64,000 bases of DNA. It comes from Argentina anserina (taxonomy: Eukaryota > Streptophyta > Magnoliopsida > Rosales > Rosaceae). The position numbers were made by a program, and so were the translations under genes. The stretch covers positions 18,798,395 through 18,862,394 of the forward strand of contig NC_065878.1 in NCBI RefSeq assembly GCF_933775445.1, written 5' to 3'. This document shows positions 36,777-49,093 of this stretch, in pieces; positions within the stretch are counted from its first letter, which is position 1; each line of letters starts with the position of its first letter. Under the pieces are notes generated by a model, which saw only the letters and a list, made by a program, of their open reading frames with translations, was not told the DNA's origin and made no database searches.

Positions 36777-39283
36777 TTATAGCATTTCTTGAGACTTCCT
36801 CACACAAAGGCCTACTCTCTTCCTGAATCCGTCTCTATCTTCCCTCCATTGTTTCTGACAAAAACACAATTGATAAAATTCCAATACATGTCAGGAAGCC
36901 ATATAGCTAAAACAAATGTGACTAACACAAGTTATACACATCAGCAGTACATTATTCATTCCAAAGTCCAAACTATCGCATCCATGCCCAATGGGCATTA
37001 GTAACAATCATATTTAAGCACTGTTCAGGAACGAAAAAGTTAAGACAGAAAATCTCATAGCTACATACAATTGTTTTTCATAGTTAAATTTGACAGTGGA
37101 GTACCAAAGCAAGCATTAACATCTGTGAATATTGTGAGGGCGTACTGAAAATCGCTCAGAACTATCTTATCAACAGAGTGCTAAGTTACAGAACACAAGC
37201 ACTGTATTATTTTACATTGCTATTCCACAAATCAATACTGAACTTTGGCTAGTGCCTAGTAGTAAATGTCAATTGATAGTAATCAAAGTCAATAACAGAT
37301 TACAAGAAAAAGAAGCATCACATACCGCAGCTTCAACATTTGCAGGAGATTCATCATTAGGGCCTGACAGCATTGATATTATACTCAACACAATGCTCTC
37401 AACCTGCACATTAACAAATCAGTCAGTAGACTACAATAAAAGGGGAATAAAGCATATTTACTACTCACTAAATTTATAGAACAATATAAATAAAATAAAA
37501 TCTGCCAGTTGTGTGTATAGGACAAGACAACAGAAACTTGGTTGTATTGCTTAGACAAATGTAAACCAATATCAATCAAACTGTAAATCAAGATGGTGTG
37601 CAACAGAAGCAATCAAAGTAAAAATAGGGGTTTCCTATCGACATGTAAGAGAACAGTGTCCCATCTCGCAAAAGATGCCGCCATAGATATATCGAAACTA
37701 AGCTTAATACTCTCTTCCTCAGCTCCCTTAGCTTCTCTCAGCTCAATTTTCAAGATATTTATGACGGTATCTCTCATGAGACCAACTCTTATCAACAATT
37801 ACTTATAGAGTTTTACTACACAGCCCAACTTTGCGATCAGCTAGAGATAATAAGTCTATTGCATTGAAAGAGACCAGAATGTCATCTCGTGCTAGACATG
37901 GTAATTGATATATTGAGACCAAGCTGCCCTAATGACTCTCTGCTTCAGCTTTTTGTAGCCCAGTTTTCAAAATATCAATGACAGTGTCTCGCATGAGATA
38001 AACATGGTCTCAACAACAGAGCAATAGATTAAAATTGTACTGCACATCCCAACTTTGCCATCAGCACCTAAAACACTGCAATTTGAAGCTTAAAACTCAG
38101 CTTGAAATAATGAGTCATGACCCTTCCAACTCCCACGCTTAAGCATGCATAGAATCCCATGTTCATTTTTACAACCGATAACTGCAATCAGATGGTAAAA
38201 TCTACAGAATTTCTCTAGCTTTATATAAAGGTCAGATAGTTCTACAAGTCTATAACCAAACAAGTGAATCATCAACCAGGAGTTACAAGCCTTTCATTCC
38301 AGGGAAGCACAACAAACAATTTAACAACAGGAAAAAATACAAGTCAAGCACATACTGTATGGACTGGAGTCCAGCGCTCACTTGCAAGCTCGTAGCCATT
38401 AGGATCATCACCAGGGGGATGAAGAATTGAAATGCAAACCTTCCCATCCGAGTAAACTGCATTAATACAGAAACATTCACGAATACAAAATGGCACACTA
38501 ATAAACTAGAATGCAATGAGCAATTAAACTAAAGCACATATAGAAGACTAGTAGTTACCATTGGGATGCCATATCTCTGAGGTAAACTTCACTGTAGGAG
38601 GGTTGTTTGGGTAATCTGATGGAAAGCTCATGATGGCATTGAAGAAACCACCATCACTGCAAATCCAAATCGCATAAAGAGCCAATTGGGTCAGTTCAAC
38701 ATTCATTGGCCCAAAATATCTATACTTATCGAACAACAGAACAAACTAAACATCCAACATTGATTAAGAATGAAGATTTTGATCACAAGAGAATGCACAA
38801 TTAAATAACACCATCAATAGTAGAAAAACCAAAACCACACAGCATGCATTCACAAACTCGTGCTTCTTCTATTTCAAAACAATGAACAAAAAACCCACAT
38901 GCAGAAAACACAAGACAACACACCAAAACTTTTAACAATCTTCAATCAAAGCCAATTAAAAAAGAACCAAACTTGAAACACAAACACATGATATAAGCAC
39001 AAACAAGCTTTCAGGTTTTCAGAATACATACTAGAGAGTATCAGGGGGACCAATAATCGTGACGTTCCATTCAAAGATATTAGCCTCGTCGATCAAACCA
39101 GCCGAGAATCCATCAACTGGGTGCTTGCAAAGATCTACATATACACAAAACACAAAACAAACATAGGTTAAAACAATCAAACAACACCGAGAAAACAACA
39201 AACGAAAACAGTGGATGGTTGGGTTTGGGACATTTGAGTTGTTTTTGGAGGAGGAGACTGGCTTGGGTTACAGGAGCGTCCAT
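36777..39283 (-). CDS. UBC7: Ubiquitin-conjugating enzyme E2, UBC7/13/14 (UBE2G1) type
   Basis: Six exons (39232-39283, 39032-39134, 38559-38656, 38356-38456, 37326-37403, 36777-36854) give 169 residues. Key blocks: [55 protein letters not shown], and the active site [20 protein letters not shown] with catalytic Cys92 followed by the acidic-loop insertion diagnostic of UBC7-type E2s (ER-associated degradation in other eukaryotes). The C-terminus is [15 protein letters not shown]. Two oddities: the first donor is weak (AAAT/GTCCCA) and makes a Tyr codon where relatives have Asp (QLKDLC), and exon 2/3 gives YDGG rather than YEGG. Intron 4 is unusually complex and carries a tandem duplication. 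Confidence 0.92.
37651..38064 (-). repeat. Tandem coding-like duplication inside UBC intron 4
   Basis: Two related units of about 190 bp, 37651-37840 and 37871-38064, in direct orientation. Both end (plus strand) in cccaactttgc.atcag. On the minus strand both read LMRDTVI-like peptide: [19 protein letters not shown] in one copy and [20 protein letters not shown] in a shifted frame of the other. The parent gene was not recognised. Confidence 0.6.
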
Positions 39284-41029
39284 TGAGGAGAATGGATGGT
39301 TTATTGGGATGAAAAACAAAAGAAGGGTGTTGGGTTTTATAGGAGAGAGAGAGAGAGAGCACCAAAATGATGAGGCAGAAATTGTTAATAAGCGAATTTA
39401 CAAAGGAACCAACCGAACGATTAGAGGAGAGGAGTATTACTATTTGTGTTGATGCTTGCTGCCAAAATATTAACATGCCACATGCCGACCCATTAGCCTA
39501 TATAGTTCCAACTTGGATTAGGGATACCACCCAAGAACAAAATCTCAAACAATATTGGTTTGGTGATACTAGTTTTTGTATTTTTATACAAATCGGGTCC
39601 AACATGAACTCTAGAGAAGATGGATTTCAAATGAAGTGATGGAAGAAGGGATGTTTTGTTTACTAGTGGCTGGATCGAAATATGGATTAAGGTGATTCTA
39701 AAAGTCGTTATTGTACTTAGAAAACGAGAATGTGACTACATGGCATTAAGGCAATTTTAGAAGTCTGTATTGTGAAAGGCGTGGGAAAAACGAGGATGTG
39801 ACTGTTTATTATTTGTGTGACATGTTTTGATTTGAATATAATGTTTTGTGATATTATAATTTGAGTAAATAATGAGTATTGGAGATCACATAGTAGAATG
39901 CTATATTGTGTGACAAATTTATAAATATCAATGAATTAGAATGTTTAAAGTGTCAATTTCAACTTAATTTGACTTTTAGATGACACGAGACGAGTTCATT
40001 TCCTTAAATTCAAACATGGAGCTAAAGAGTGAGATAAATACTCTTAGCGGGAACATATTACAATTACAGATAAATTATTATATATATATGTCACATATCC
40101 CATGTGACGTACCATCTTAATGTTATTGGTCAATTTTTTACTGTGATTGTTTCTGATTGGTTCTTACATGTAAATAAACTTTTGTCATTTTCACCGCGTG
40201 CATATTAATTATATTATGACGTAATATGATTGGTTGTGTACAACACGTGAGTAGCGGGTATACATAATAATTACTCTACAATTACAAAGCCTCTAACCTT
40301 CTTTCATAGAAAATAAACATTCTTTCACGTCAACACTGCCTACAAGATCTCTCACTCTTTATCAGTGTTTATCCTAAAGGATCCTGTATCCCTACCATTG
40401 AAATGACCAAAAATGTGCCCATGCTAGCACCGGAGAACCACCAAATGTGGTAAGCGATTGAAGAACAGCAATGTTGGATCACTTTATTCCTGTTGGTGAT
40501 CATGAGTTGTCCTGAACACATTTCACATGAGACTTGCAAGTAGAGCATACGAGCAATAACGCCCACCTCTCTTTATCCTTATACATGCGTATTCGTTTGC
40601 TGACTTTACACTACGATCGTTTTTATATACATCACTACGTACCTTCAATGGATGGATTCAATATTGCTCAGTGGTCAAGGGTATAAGAATTAAGAATCTA
40701 AAAGAAAACGTACGATCCTAATGTCATTGTTTGTCTTGGTGCGTAATTGGATCGACCTCTCATTTGTGTAGACTTGCATTCAGGCTTTCAGGTCAGCTAG
40801 AATGGAGGGTCCGGTGTTCCATTCTTTATGGGGAAGAATATAGCTGGAGAGGCTATGTTGCATCATGATGCATAGTAGTTCACTGCCCCAAAGCATGAGG
40901 CTGACCAAAGAAGAAAACAGAATAGTGGCAGTGTGCCCTTCCATTTTTGGTCACCTCCGACTTCCATTTACAGTGTGCCTTTCTTTTGTATGACTGGCCA
41001 ATAGTGCGCTGATGTATATGTGTCCATTG

Positions 41030-41064
<35 letters not shown>

Positions 41065-42034
41065 AACACTTCTATTCCCGCAAATGTTTCTTTCTTTATT
41101 GGATGTTTTGCAGTGATTATCGGAAAAAGTCACAAAAGTGGCTTAGAGTGATCACAAAAATTCAAAACACAAGCAGGAGAAACGACCTAGAGGAAGTTGT
41201 TGGAAAACAATGCAGGTAATGGCAAGAATGATCAACTGATGCAAATGTGGCCTTCTGATGGATTCCGAGAAAAAGAAGCCTTAGTTACTTAGATATCTGA
41301 CAGTAAAAGAGCGAAGTAGCATAATGCAGCAATCAAGGCCAAGTTTTAGATTTTTGATATGAAATTTCTCTCACACAATTTTGATAACAGCTTTAATAAG
41401 CTGGCTAGCAGGATATATTGGAGTTCATGTCCAACAACAATTAGAGGAGTAACTTCACCCACAAGCATATTAGGAGAAAAATGGAGAAGCGCCAAGACAC
41501 TTTTAGCAAGAAAAAGTTAGCCAAATCAGAATATAATCAAGATCGACCCTAAAATGATACACCAGACAGAAAATCATGTCCCATATTAACAGTACTAATT
41601 CATTACAAATTGTCTCTTTGGAGCATGTATCATCATTGCTATGGTGAAAGATCTTCTGCCCTAAGTTCAGCACTCATTAACTAGTAAGTTGGATACACAG
41701 TAATTCTACGTTGTGCTACTGTTGTTATTGAAAGAGCCGGAGAGGATTAATGGCTTTGGTTGTTACATATATATGGAGGACAATCCAGTACCAGCTATGG
41801 AATAATATGAGTACTTGAGTAGTAAACACAACATGACAAGCTGCTTATTAACTTTGGATGATTGGAAATTTGGATTTGTGTATATATGTGGCATTGGATT
41901 CCCAGATAGCTTTATGATGGCATTTCAATATTTTCAAACAAAGATATGATTAGTGGCTAAGTGAATCAGTTATAAATGTACTTCTGCAGCACTTCCAATT
42001 CTTCCATGCAGAGAGAGCCACAGTTAAGCCAAAG
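39284..42034. other. Intergenic DNA
   Basis: The UBC leader/promoter lies at the left, with a (GA)n run at about 39345-39358. A (TA)n microsatellite is at about 41032-41062. The 198-bp ORF at 40369-40566 has no recognisable family. No gene supported. Confidence 0.5.
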
Positions 42035-42669
42035 ATGAAGAGGAAACAAGTATCCATTGGTTATGCAATACTTCTGCTTATAGCATCTCTTCCAAGTCAT
42101 TCCACTGCTCCTCTGGCCATAGATGTAGAGTCTGCAGGCAAGAGCTTATTAATTTTATTGGTATTGTGCTATGAACTAGAAATGTTCTAGCCCCTAACTG
42201 TTGTATGCATTGTCCCTGCATTGTCCCTCTCGCAAAGCAATCTACGCGTGACAGATTACATGCGACTATGTGATGTTTGTATACAACAGTTATAAACAGT
42301 TTTAATGATCTTTTGCTACGTTGGCGTATGAATGAAAAGCGAGACAAGTTAGTATGCTCACTCATTTTTTTTCTCTTGTTGCAGAACTTGATCTTCAAGT
42401 TGCACCAACAGGAAAGAGTATGATGGCCACAAAACACATCCTAGCTACTTGGGTGCGTCTACTTCTACTACTGTTGATTTTTTTTCTTTTCTTTTTATAT
42501 GATATGTCAACTCAGACAACATTCTAGTTAAGAAGATGGACATATGTGGCTGTTTCTGTGATAACAGCTCAATTCCAGGAAGCTCGTTGCCTTAAAGAAT
42601 GTTCACAAGGTCCCATCAGGGCCAAACCCCATGGGAAATCAGCACTCACCACCATTGATCCGGCCATGA
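42035..42669 (+). CDS. CLE46: CLE peptide precursor, CLE46-like
   Basis: Three exons, 42035-42137, 42385-42452 and 42568-42669, give a 90-aa precursor. Exon 1 encodes a signal peptide (MKRKQVSIGYAILLLIASLP, ending near SHSTA). Exon 3 ends with the dodecapeptide motif HKVPSGPNPMGN, followed by a short tail and stop. This is a CLAVATA3/ESR-related motif (consensus R/H-x-V/H-P-S-G-P-N-P-x-x-N), closest in my memory to CLE46 (HKHPSGPNPTGN). CLE peptides are secreted, processed, hydroxylated ligands of LRR receptor kinases. Phase continuity requires exon 1 to end at GCAG/GCAAGA, a GC-AG intron; the other intron is GT-AG. A longer ORF (42546-42764) overlaps exon 3 in another frame and is not the CLE frame. 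Confidence 0.82.
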
Positions 42670-42860
42670 ATGAGAGGCCGCCCGGGGGGCATTATGCTAA
42701 GGAAGCTGGAGTTGAAATGGTTCCAAAGCTTTTTTGGGACTACATCAGGCGAATGAGTTCATGATCATTTGCTTTGCAGTTGCACTAATATTCAACCTAT
42801 TTATTACATAGTGGCAGCAGGAATGTATAATCGTATTCTATATCTGGGCTAGCTCTTCGG

Positions 42861-42903
<43 letters not shown>

Positions 42904-43626
42904 ATAATATTATGTCGACCTGCATATGCATTCTCCTCATCATTGAGTCAACAGCAACATGAGGTAATTTCGTCTTGGTTTTATTTCATAAATTAGATGA
43001 GTACGGGAAAGGCTGGCTTTATTCCCGTTCTCTGCAGAATCTGTTCAGATATCTTAACAGCAGAATAAATAAGTACGCCAACAGTTTTCTACAACGCTAC
43101 ACAAGCTTTCAGACCAAAAAAAAAGCTGCACAAGCTAGTGTTATATTTTTAAACACATTACAAGGTAGTGTCCTTTTAAAAAAAAAAATCAAATGCCTGC
43201 TATCTACAGCCAAATCGGCAAATGGAACTCCAGAGGAAACGAAAAGATACACAGATGAGGGAATAGTACACTTAAGCATTTCATTTATACAAAGAACCTT
43301 CAATCCAAGCACAATACGGGAATGCAAACTTATAATAGTGTTGAACTCCCTCACCAGAAAATTTCAGGGCAAAGCTACAAGCAAAGGACATACGGCTAAA
43401 TCGACATCTATATGAACCAACATCAATTCGCTAAACAGTATGGAAAAGGAAAAGAAAACGACGCAAACTTTTACTTTCTTTTTCTAGGAGTTTAAAGTTT
43501 AAATTTTCTAATTGAAAAGAAAAAAAAATCAGATTTCATTCCAATAGATTTCCTCGGCGGAATCAAGTTAAAAACAATGAAACAGAAAAAAAAAAGTTTA
43601 TTGCATCTGTCATATTAATGCCTCGT
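42670..43626. other. Intergenic DNA between convergent CLE46-like and HSP20-like genes
   Basis: Contains a long (TA)n run at about 42862-42900. The ORFs at 42975-43415 show no family signature and probably overlap the 3' untranslated region of the HSP20-like gene. Confidence 0.5.
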
Positions 43627-45135
43627 TCAGGTCAACAAATGCTCCCTTTCGTTCCAGGGAGAGGAGCGGAGGCACACACGGACCTCATGTTCTTCTGGTC
43701 CTACACGGCGTTTGGGCACCATAATTTCAAGCATTGTTCCCGTCTCATCACAATAGGCTTCCAGTTTAGCATCTTCGGGAATGCGGGTACGAAGAGCAAT
43801 CTCCCTGACAAAATCCCCAGGAGGACAGTGCTCTGGTGCTGGATCTGTTAGCTTAAATGTTCTATCACGTCTCTTAATAAATGGCATACATGCTGTACTC
43901 ACACAAGATATCTTTACGATCCCATGTGAATTAGTATTCCTCCAAGTGACTTTAACCCTTTGAAGATCTACAAAAGGCAAGCTGACAATGACCAAAAACC
44001 CTTCATCGTCCTCGTATATAGACTTTGCAGCTGTAACTGGCCCAGAAGCATTCTTCATCGCCCCACTAAATTCGCTAAACCAGGATGTTTCATCTGTGTG
44101 GATTTTGCCATCCAAAACTCTGTCAAAATGTTGGTTATTGGATAAACAGCAATCATTATCATTGCCATGCGGAAAAAGTTCCTTCTTCCTCTTATTGCAG
44201 ACTGGTGACAGGTCCATTCCATCACTGTTTCCATGGTCTGATGGTTGTGTTGACAAATTCAAACCAGTACCATCGAGCAATTTTCTCTGGTGGGAATTTA
44301 TATTGTTCTTTGATGGAGGGGCAGGCCGCTCAAGCTCGAATTCTGGATTCTGTATGTTCCTCCAAGAACCAAAATCACTTGCTTCAAGCGGGATAGAAAA
44401 GTTTACATCTCGGCCTGTAACCTCTGTCCACCTCTTCCTCTCTTCCTCATCAAGACACATGAGGTTGGGTGTCCTAACAATTTCGATCCCATGCACACAT
44501 TGTGGGTTAGAGAGGCCCCTGTAGTGCTTCCTCTGCATTCGATGAGACCGCACAAAACCCCTGTCCACACTAAATGGGAAAGGGCGCTCTCCTTGGCGAG
44601 AATGTCCATTCATGTAACTCCTCAGCTGCATCTTCCCCAGTGCATTTTCAGGCCTTTCCTTGAAAACCCACATGTACATGTTTTCCATATCATGCTGCAC
44701 CAAGAAAGCATCTAGCTGCAAGTCTGTTTTGTCGTACCCCGACACCCCATTACTGTCCCGAATGATCTTGCCCTTGGACTTCTCATTTAAAACAGGCTTA
44801 AAATAGAAGCTAAAGAAAAACCATGCACCCCAAACACTGTCAAGTCTCTTGTTGCATTTCCTTGCCACTTTGGGGAGACTGATTGTTGCCTCAGCCTCAT
44901 AAACTTGAGACCCAAGCCCTACGTCTAAGATGTCACATGAATCATTCCAAGCTGGAGGAGGCGGGCTTGGTTCAGACAGCAACGGGAGATTAATATCAGG
45001 AGGGCGTGAAAGTATGAAAGTCCGATGCATCTCTCTCTCCAATTCATCATGTGCCAAAGAACCTGAATCCATCGACAACAATGTAGACAAATGGGAATTC
45101 TCGATGGACAGAGTAGTGAGAAGAGCTTCCCCCAT
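43627..45135 (-). CDS. HSP20-like (alpha-crystallin domain) plant protein
   Basis: An intronless 502-aa coding sequence starting MGEALLTTLSIENSHLSTLL. The N-terminal two-thirds is conserved among plant homologues but not a known enzyme domain (PDINLPLLSEPSPPPPAWND; GVSGYDKTDLQLDAFLVQHD; HYRGLSNPQCVHGIEIVRTP). Residues about 372-475 form an alpha-crystallin/HSP20-like beta-sandwich: YEDDEGFLVIVSLPFVDLQR through AKLEAYCDETGTMLEIMVPK. Plants have a small family of such long HSP20-like proteins of unclear role, some linked to chromatin demethylation. The start is the first ATG after stops; an upstream in-frame TTG is not used. A leader intron is likely between about 45811 (ATAG/GTAAAT) and 45168 (AAGCAG). 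Confidence 0.82.
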   Translation of the reverse strand: MGEALLTTLSIENSHLSTLLSMDSGSLAHDELEREMHRTFILSRPPDINLPLLSEPSPPPPAWNDSCDILDVGLGSQVYEAEATISLPKVARKCNKRLDSVWGAWFFFSFYFKPVLNEKSKGKIIRDSNGVSGYDKTDLQLDAFLVQHDMENMYMWVFKERPENALGKMQLRSYMNGHSRQGERPFPFSVDRGFVRSHRMQRKHYRGLSNPQCVHGIEIVRTPNLMCLDEEERKRWTEVTGRDVNFSIPLEASDFGSWRNIQNPEFELERPAPPSKNNINSHQRKLLDGTGLNLSTQPSDHGNSDGMDLSPVCNKRKKELFPHGNDNDCCLSNNQHFDRVLDGKIHTDETSWFSEFSGAMKNASGPVTAAKSIYEDDEGFLVIVSLPFVDLQRVKVTWRNTNSHGIVKISCVSTACMPFIKRRDRTFKLTDPAPEHCPPGDFVREIALRTRIPEDAKLEAYCDETGTMLEIMVPKRRVGPEEHEVRVCLRSSPWNEREHLLT

Positions 45136-46130
45136 GATTCTCCACAAATCAGCCAATTCCTTCTCCTGCTTTTGGGTTACAAGTCATAAACCCACTATTC
45201 AAACATTGTTCACCTCACTTTAACACATCAAAATGAACCAACAAAGACTGCAGATCCGCCACACAATCCGCAATCAAATCCTCCTTATGACACACAGCCA
45301 CAAACAAATCATCCAAACAGTTGCACACCCATCACTCAATCCCAATCCACATTGAAGCACAAAAAATATCACAATCTCAATACAAGAACCACCTGAAATC
45401 CATAACAAATCAACAAAACTCAATCACAACCGTATCTCCACAAAACCAATAACACCATATTCAAAGCAAGCAAAGAACTTCACTACAACCCAATCCCTCC
45501 ATTTTTCTTCACACAGAACTCATAACCCATAAAACAAAAACAAAGCTTCAACAGTTCCACCATATCAATAGAACACACAACACAGAACCTTACTTTCACA
45601 AGGCCACACACAACAAAGATCCAATATTCCAATACATATCCAATTCCCACCTTCATATCAACCAAACAAACAGACCCAGATATAAAAACCCTAAAAAAAT
45701 ATATTCCCAAAATGTATATGAGAATATATCAATATTCAAAGCAAAAACAAACCCAAAAAAAAAATTACCCAAATGAGAAAGAAAAAAATCAAAGAGATAT
45801 TCTGGAGGATTTACCTATAGAGGAAGCTTTGGGGGAAACTAACAGCTTCAGAGGAAAATTGCAATCAGAGCCTCAAAAATTGAGAGAGAATGAGAGAAAG
45901 AAAAGAGAGAGATGGGGGTGGAGATAACGGAGACCGTTTAAGGAGACGGAGTTAAGGAGAAGAGACCTGCACCGGTTAGCAGCTGAGTGTGACGGCGTTT
46001 GGATAACGGTGAGCGGTGAATTATGTGCCCGAGATGGGTCAAAACAGGCGTCTCTTTTGGAGTTGGACCTTAGTGGGTTCAGATGGACGGTAGGGGTCAT
46101 CATGGTCCGGCCGGGGCTAGTCTTATCATA
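45136..46130 (-). promoter_or_regulatory. Leader, leader intron and promoter of the HSP20-like gene
   Basis: The leader exon is probably 45812-45910, with GA-rich sequence on the plus strand (CT-rich in the transcript). Beyond 45910 is presumed promoter. Confidence 0.45.
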
Positions 46131-46830
46131 AAAATTTAGAATTTAAGATAGGACTGAGTGACCGAGTCAAGAAAATTTAGGATTGGGTCAAGACTTTAAT
46201 TTAGAGGCCCTCGTCCGTCCTACTGGCTTATTCCTTTAAGGCTAAAAAGGGTATGGTCGAATTTGGCCTACCTCTAAGTCGGACATCACGTTATGTTTAT
46301 TAAAAAAAAATTAAAATAAATATATTGAAGTTATTTTTTTCCTCAATATTTAGGTATATAATTATACACCTAATATAAAACTCTTCTTTTTAACTTATAA
46401 TTTTATTTTACATACATATATATATGATAAATTTAGCTAAGAAAATTATAAATATAAACCGAAGTGATTATATTCATATATTCAATAAATTTTTACTCAA
46501 AATCAAGGGTTATTTAACAAACATAAATATAAATAAAACTTATAAAATCAATTAAAAAAAGATAAAATCTATTATATATGTAATAGAAGAAACATATTTA
46601 ATAAATAGAAAATATATTCTTATTAGGGCAAAAAATGACGGATTTTTAAGGTCAGGCCGGATTTGGCCCTAAAATGCTAATTATGACTGTGTTGTAGGGT
46701 AGGGTCAAGCTTTATTTGCACACCCCTTACCCTACCCTAATTGAAAAAGGCTTAGGTCGGCACTTGCATTAGGGCAGGTCGGGCCAGGGTCGGATGATGA
46801 GACCTAATGGACGGTTATGAGTTTGACCCG
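46130..46830. repeat. Degenerate dispersed repeat with GGCC-rich ends
   Basis: Both ends are rich in gggtcaggccgg/ttagggcaggtcgggcc-type motifs around an AT-rich core (46290-46620), a pattern common in plant non-autonomous DNA transposons. Exact ends and target duplication not resolved. Confidence 0.4.
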
Positions 46831-49093
46831 ACCAAACACCTGGAATTCTAACTCTAATTAGTGCATGGCAACGTAAGTCGAACTTAACCGATGAATCATG
46901 TTTTTTTTATGCTTGAGAATTGAGATGATGTTACACAAGCCATTTAAGGTATTATCATGATTTTTTGAAAGACCTTTTATTGATTAAAATGTTTCCTTAT
47001 AGGCTCTATGAATTTCGGTTTTAATTGATAACATTTTGTGAAAATGAACCTTAGTTGCAAGTACCATAAAGAAAGTTGATTCATGTGACGACATATATAC
47101 GCATCACAAATTCACAATACATTAACCTGTATCGTTTTATGGTCGTTTAACTGAGTTAGTGTAGTGTTTAGTTTTGAGATACTAATCAGCGATGAATGTA
47201 TATGCTAATTGAGTTTTTGTTAGACTTAGTGGTTGATTCAAATTAGGTTGTGCAACTTTTTTCACATCACTTATATAAAAGAGTATTCGTTTTATAAATT
47301 GAAAGGAAACGATAGAATAGTTTATCTGAAGAGAAGAAAAAAACACGAAGATTTGTACAAACTAAAATGAAATAGCTTGACATATATGTTGAGCTGAAGA
47401 GGCCTACCGGTTAACAACATTGCCGTTAGGAGGAAGACTGACGGCGTCGTTTACAAATGAGGGTAGCTTATCATAACAGAGGTTGACACGTAATATGGCT
47501 TTTCGAAATCTTGATGTCTATCACACGTATCACATAATTGTCAAAAAAGAGTCGTCAAAGATAAGAAGAGGACGCGGTGCGACACGGCTCACACCCAAAC
47601 TCCAAGTCTACTTATCGCACCACCTCGGCACCTCCCTTATTTGATAACCCAAGTTCATCACTACTTGATCTCTCTAGATATTTTCAAGATATTTGGTTTT
47701 AAAAAAAATAAACCAAATAGAACTAGTTATATGATCATCCATGATCTCGCGAATATATTCGATCTTATTACAATTGTTTGTCTTAGTGTAACTGATTACG
47801 AATCCAACTTGTCAACATACATCTCTGAAGACCATACATTTGTGTAAAGGATATCGAATTGGAAACACAAACTAGGTAACTAGTACATATAGTCTCCCTT
47901 TACCCTTCATGAATGACATCGTGTTTTACTAGCCACCATACACTAAGCTCGTGCCCACTATTACAACAACTTCAACACATGGCTAGACTAGCCAAGTAAT
48001 CTTCATTGTTGGGCTCATGGAGCGAAGGCGCGTTCTAGAATGCTCTATCTTCTTAATACTAATTTCATTGTTTTGGTTTTTGGACGAATTATTGATTTTT
48101 TATTATTAAATGAAGGACGGAATTATCAACCGTATGGAGTTGGTAATGTACCGGATAGTACCTTCACTATAAGTCAAGTGCTTAGGGTGTAAGTCGGATA
48201 CTTGTTATAATCCAATGGAATTTGATAATGACCCTAATCATCTAAATCAGTGACTAAAAAGGTGGAAAATTATTAAATAAGAAGATAAGTGATAGCTAGG
48301 GTAGCTAGCAAGAAAAGCATTTATGTTGTGTGGTGTGTTTTACAGAGCCGTCCATGGCAGCTTTTATATAACTAGTTATTAAGATTCCATTTTGCTTATG
48401 TAAATTGAAAAGCAAACAAGCATGGATCGTTCTCCACTAACACTACTTGCCTGGCACAGAAGGTAGTTGCTCATTGATCTAAATCATTCCCACACAAGTT
48501 CAGCGTGTGACATAATGAGAAAAGCGGATTGACACCACTTGTAAGTAATAACGAGCTCATCGATGATCCACTCGAAATGATGGACCGAAATCTAATTTAA
48601 ACTCAAACAAACTTGTACATACAATATACACGAATTAGTATTATGAAAATGTTGACATGTTGATTGTATTGCTTAATTTATCTCGAAAACTCTATATTTA
48701 TTTGATCGTGCTTTCATCTGATGAATATGTGTCAATTTTAATAAAACTCCACAAAGAAACCAATTTCACATGTAAAAGATATACATAATTTTAGAGAACA
48801 TATTCCTAAAAAGATATTGGCATTGTCTTTTCATCCTTCGATGTTATATAATGACATCGATCAGTGACATGAGAACATTCGACCTTGCAATACATTCTGG
48901 TGTGGAAGATGTGCAATGACATTGGGCCTGAACATTACTACTGAATGTCTGAATGTCCCAATGACACCCCAGAGTTACATTGCAGACTATGACTCTATGG
49001 GGTCATCTGTTAAGTCCATATTACAAAATACCACATTAGGCCCAAGGCACTGCATGAATTTTTCCGGCGAGATATGATCGGTAATGTGACTTA
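46831..49093. other. Intergenic DNA
   Basis: No gene, RNA or clear repeat found in this stretch. Confidence 0.5.

Noticed and set aside
40369..40566. 65-codon cysteine-containing minus-strand ORF, considered as a secreted peptide
   Set aside because: No signal peptide, no paired-cysteine pattern of a known family and no supporting gene structure.
40790..40920. Possible hairpin bounded by ggtcagc and gctgacc
   Set aside because: Only about 7 bp of clear pairing at the ends; the interior does not fold convincingly by eye and matches no known miRNA.
43988..44524. 178-codon plus-strand ORF opposite the HSP20-like gene
   Set aside because: Antisense to a long conserved coding exon, with no recognisable protein of its own.
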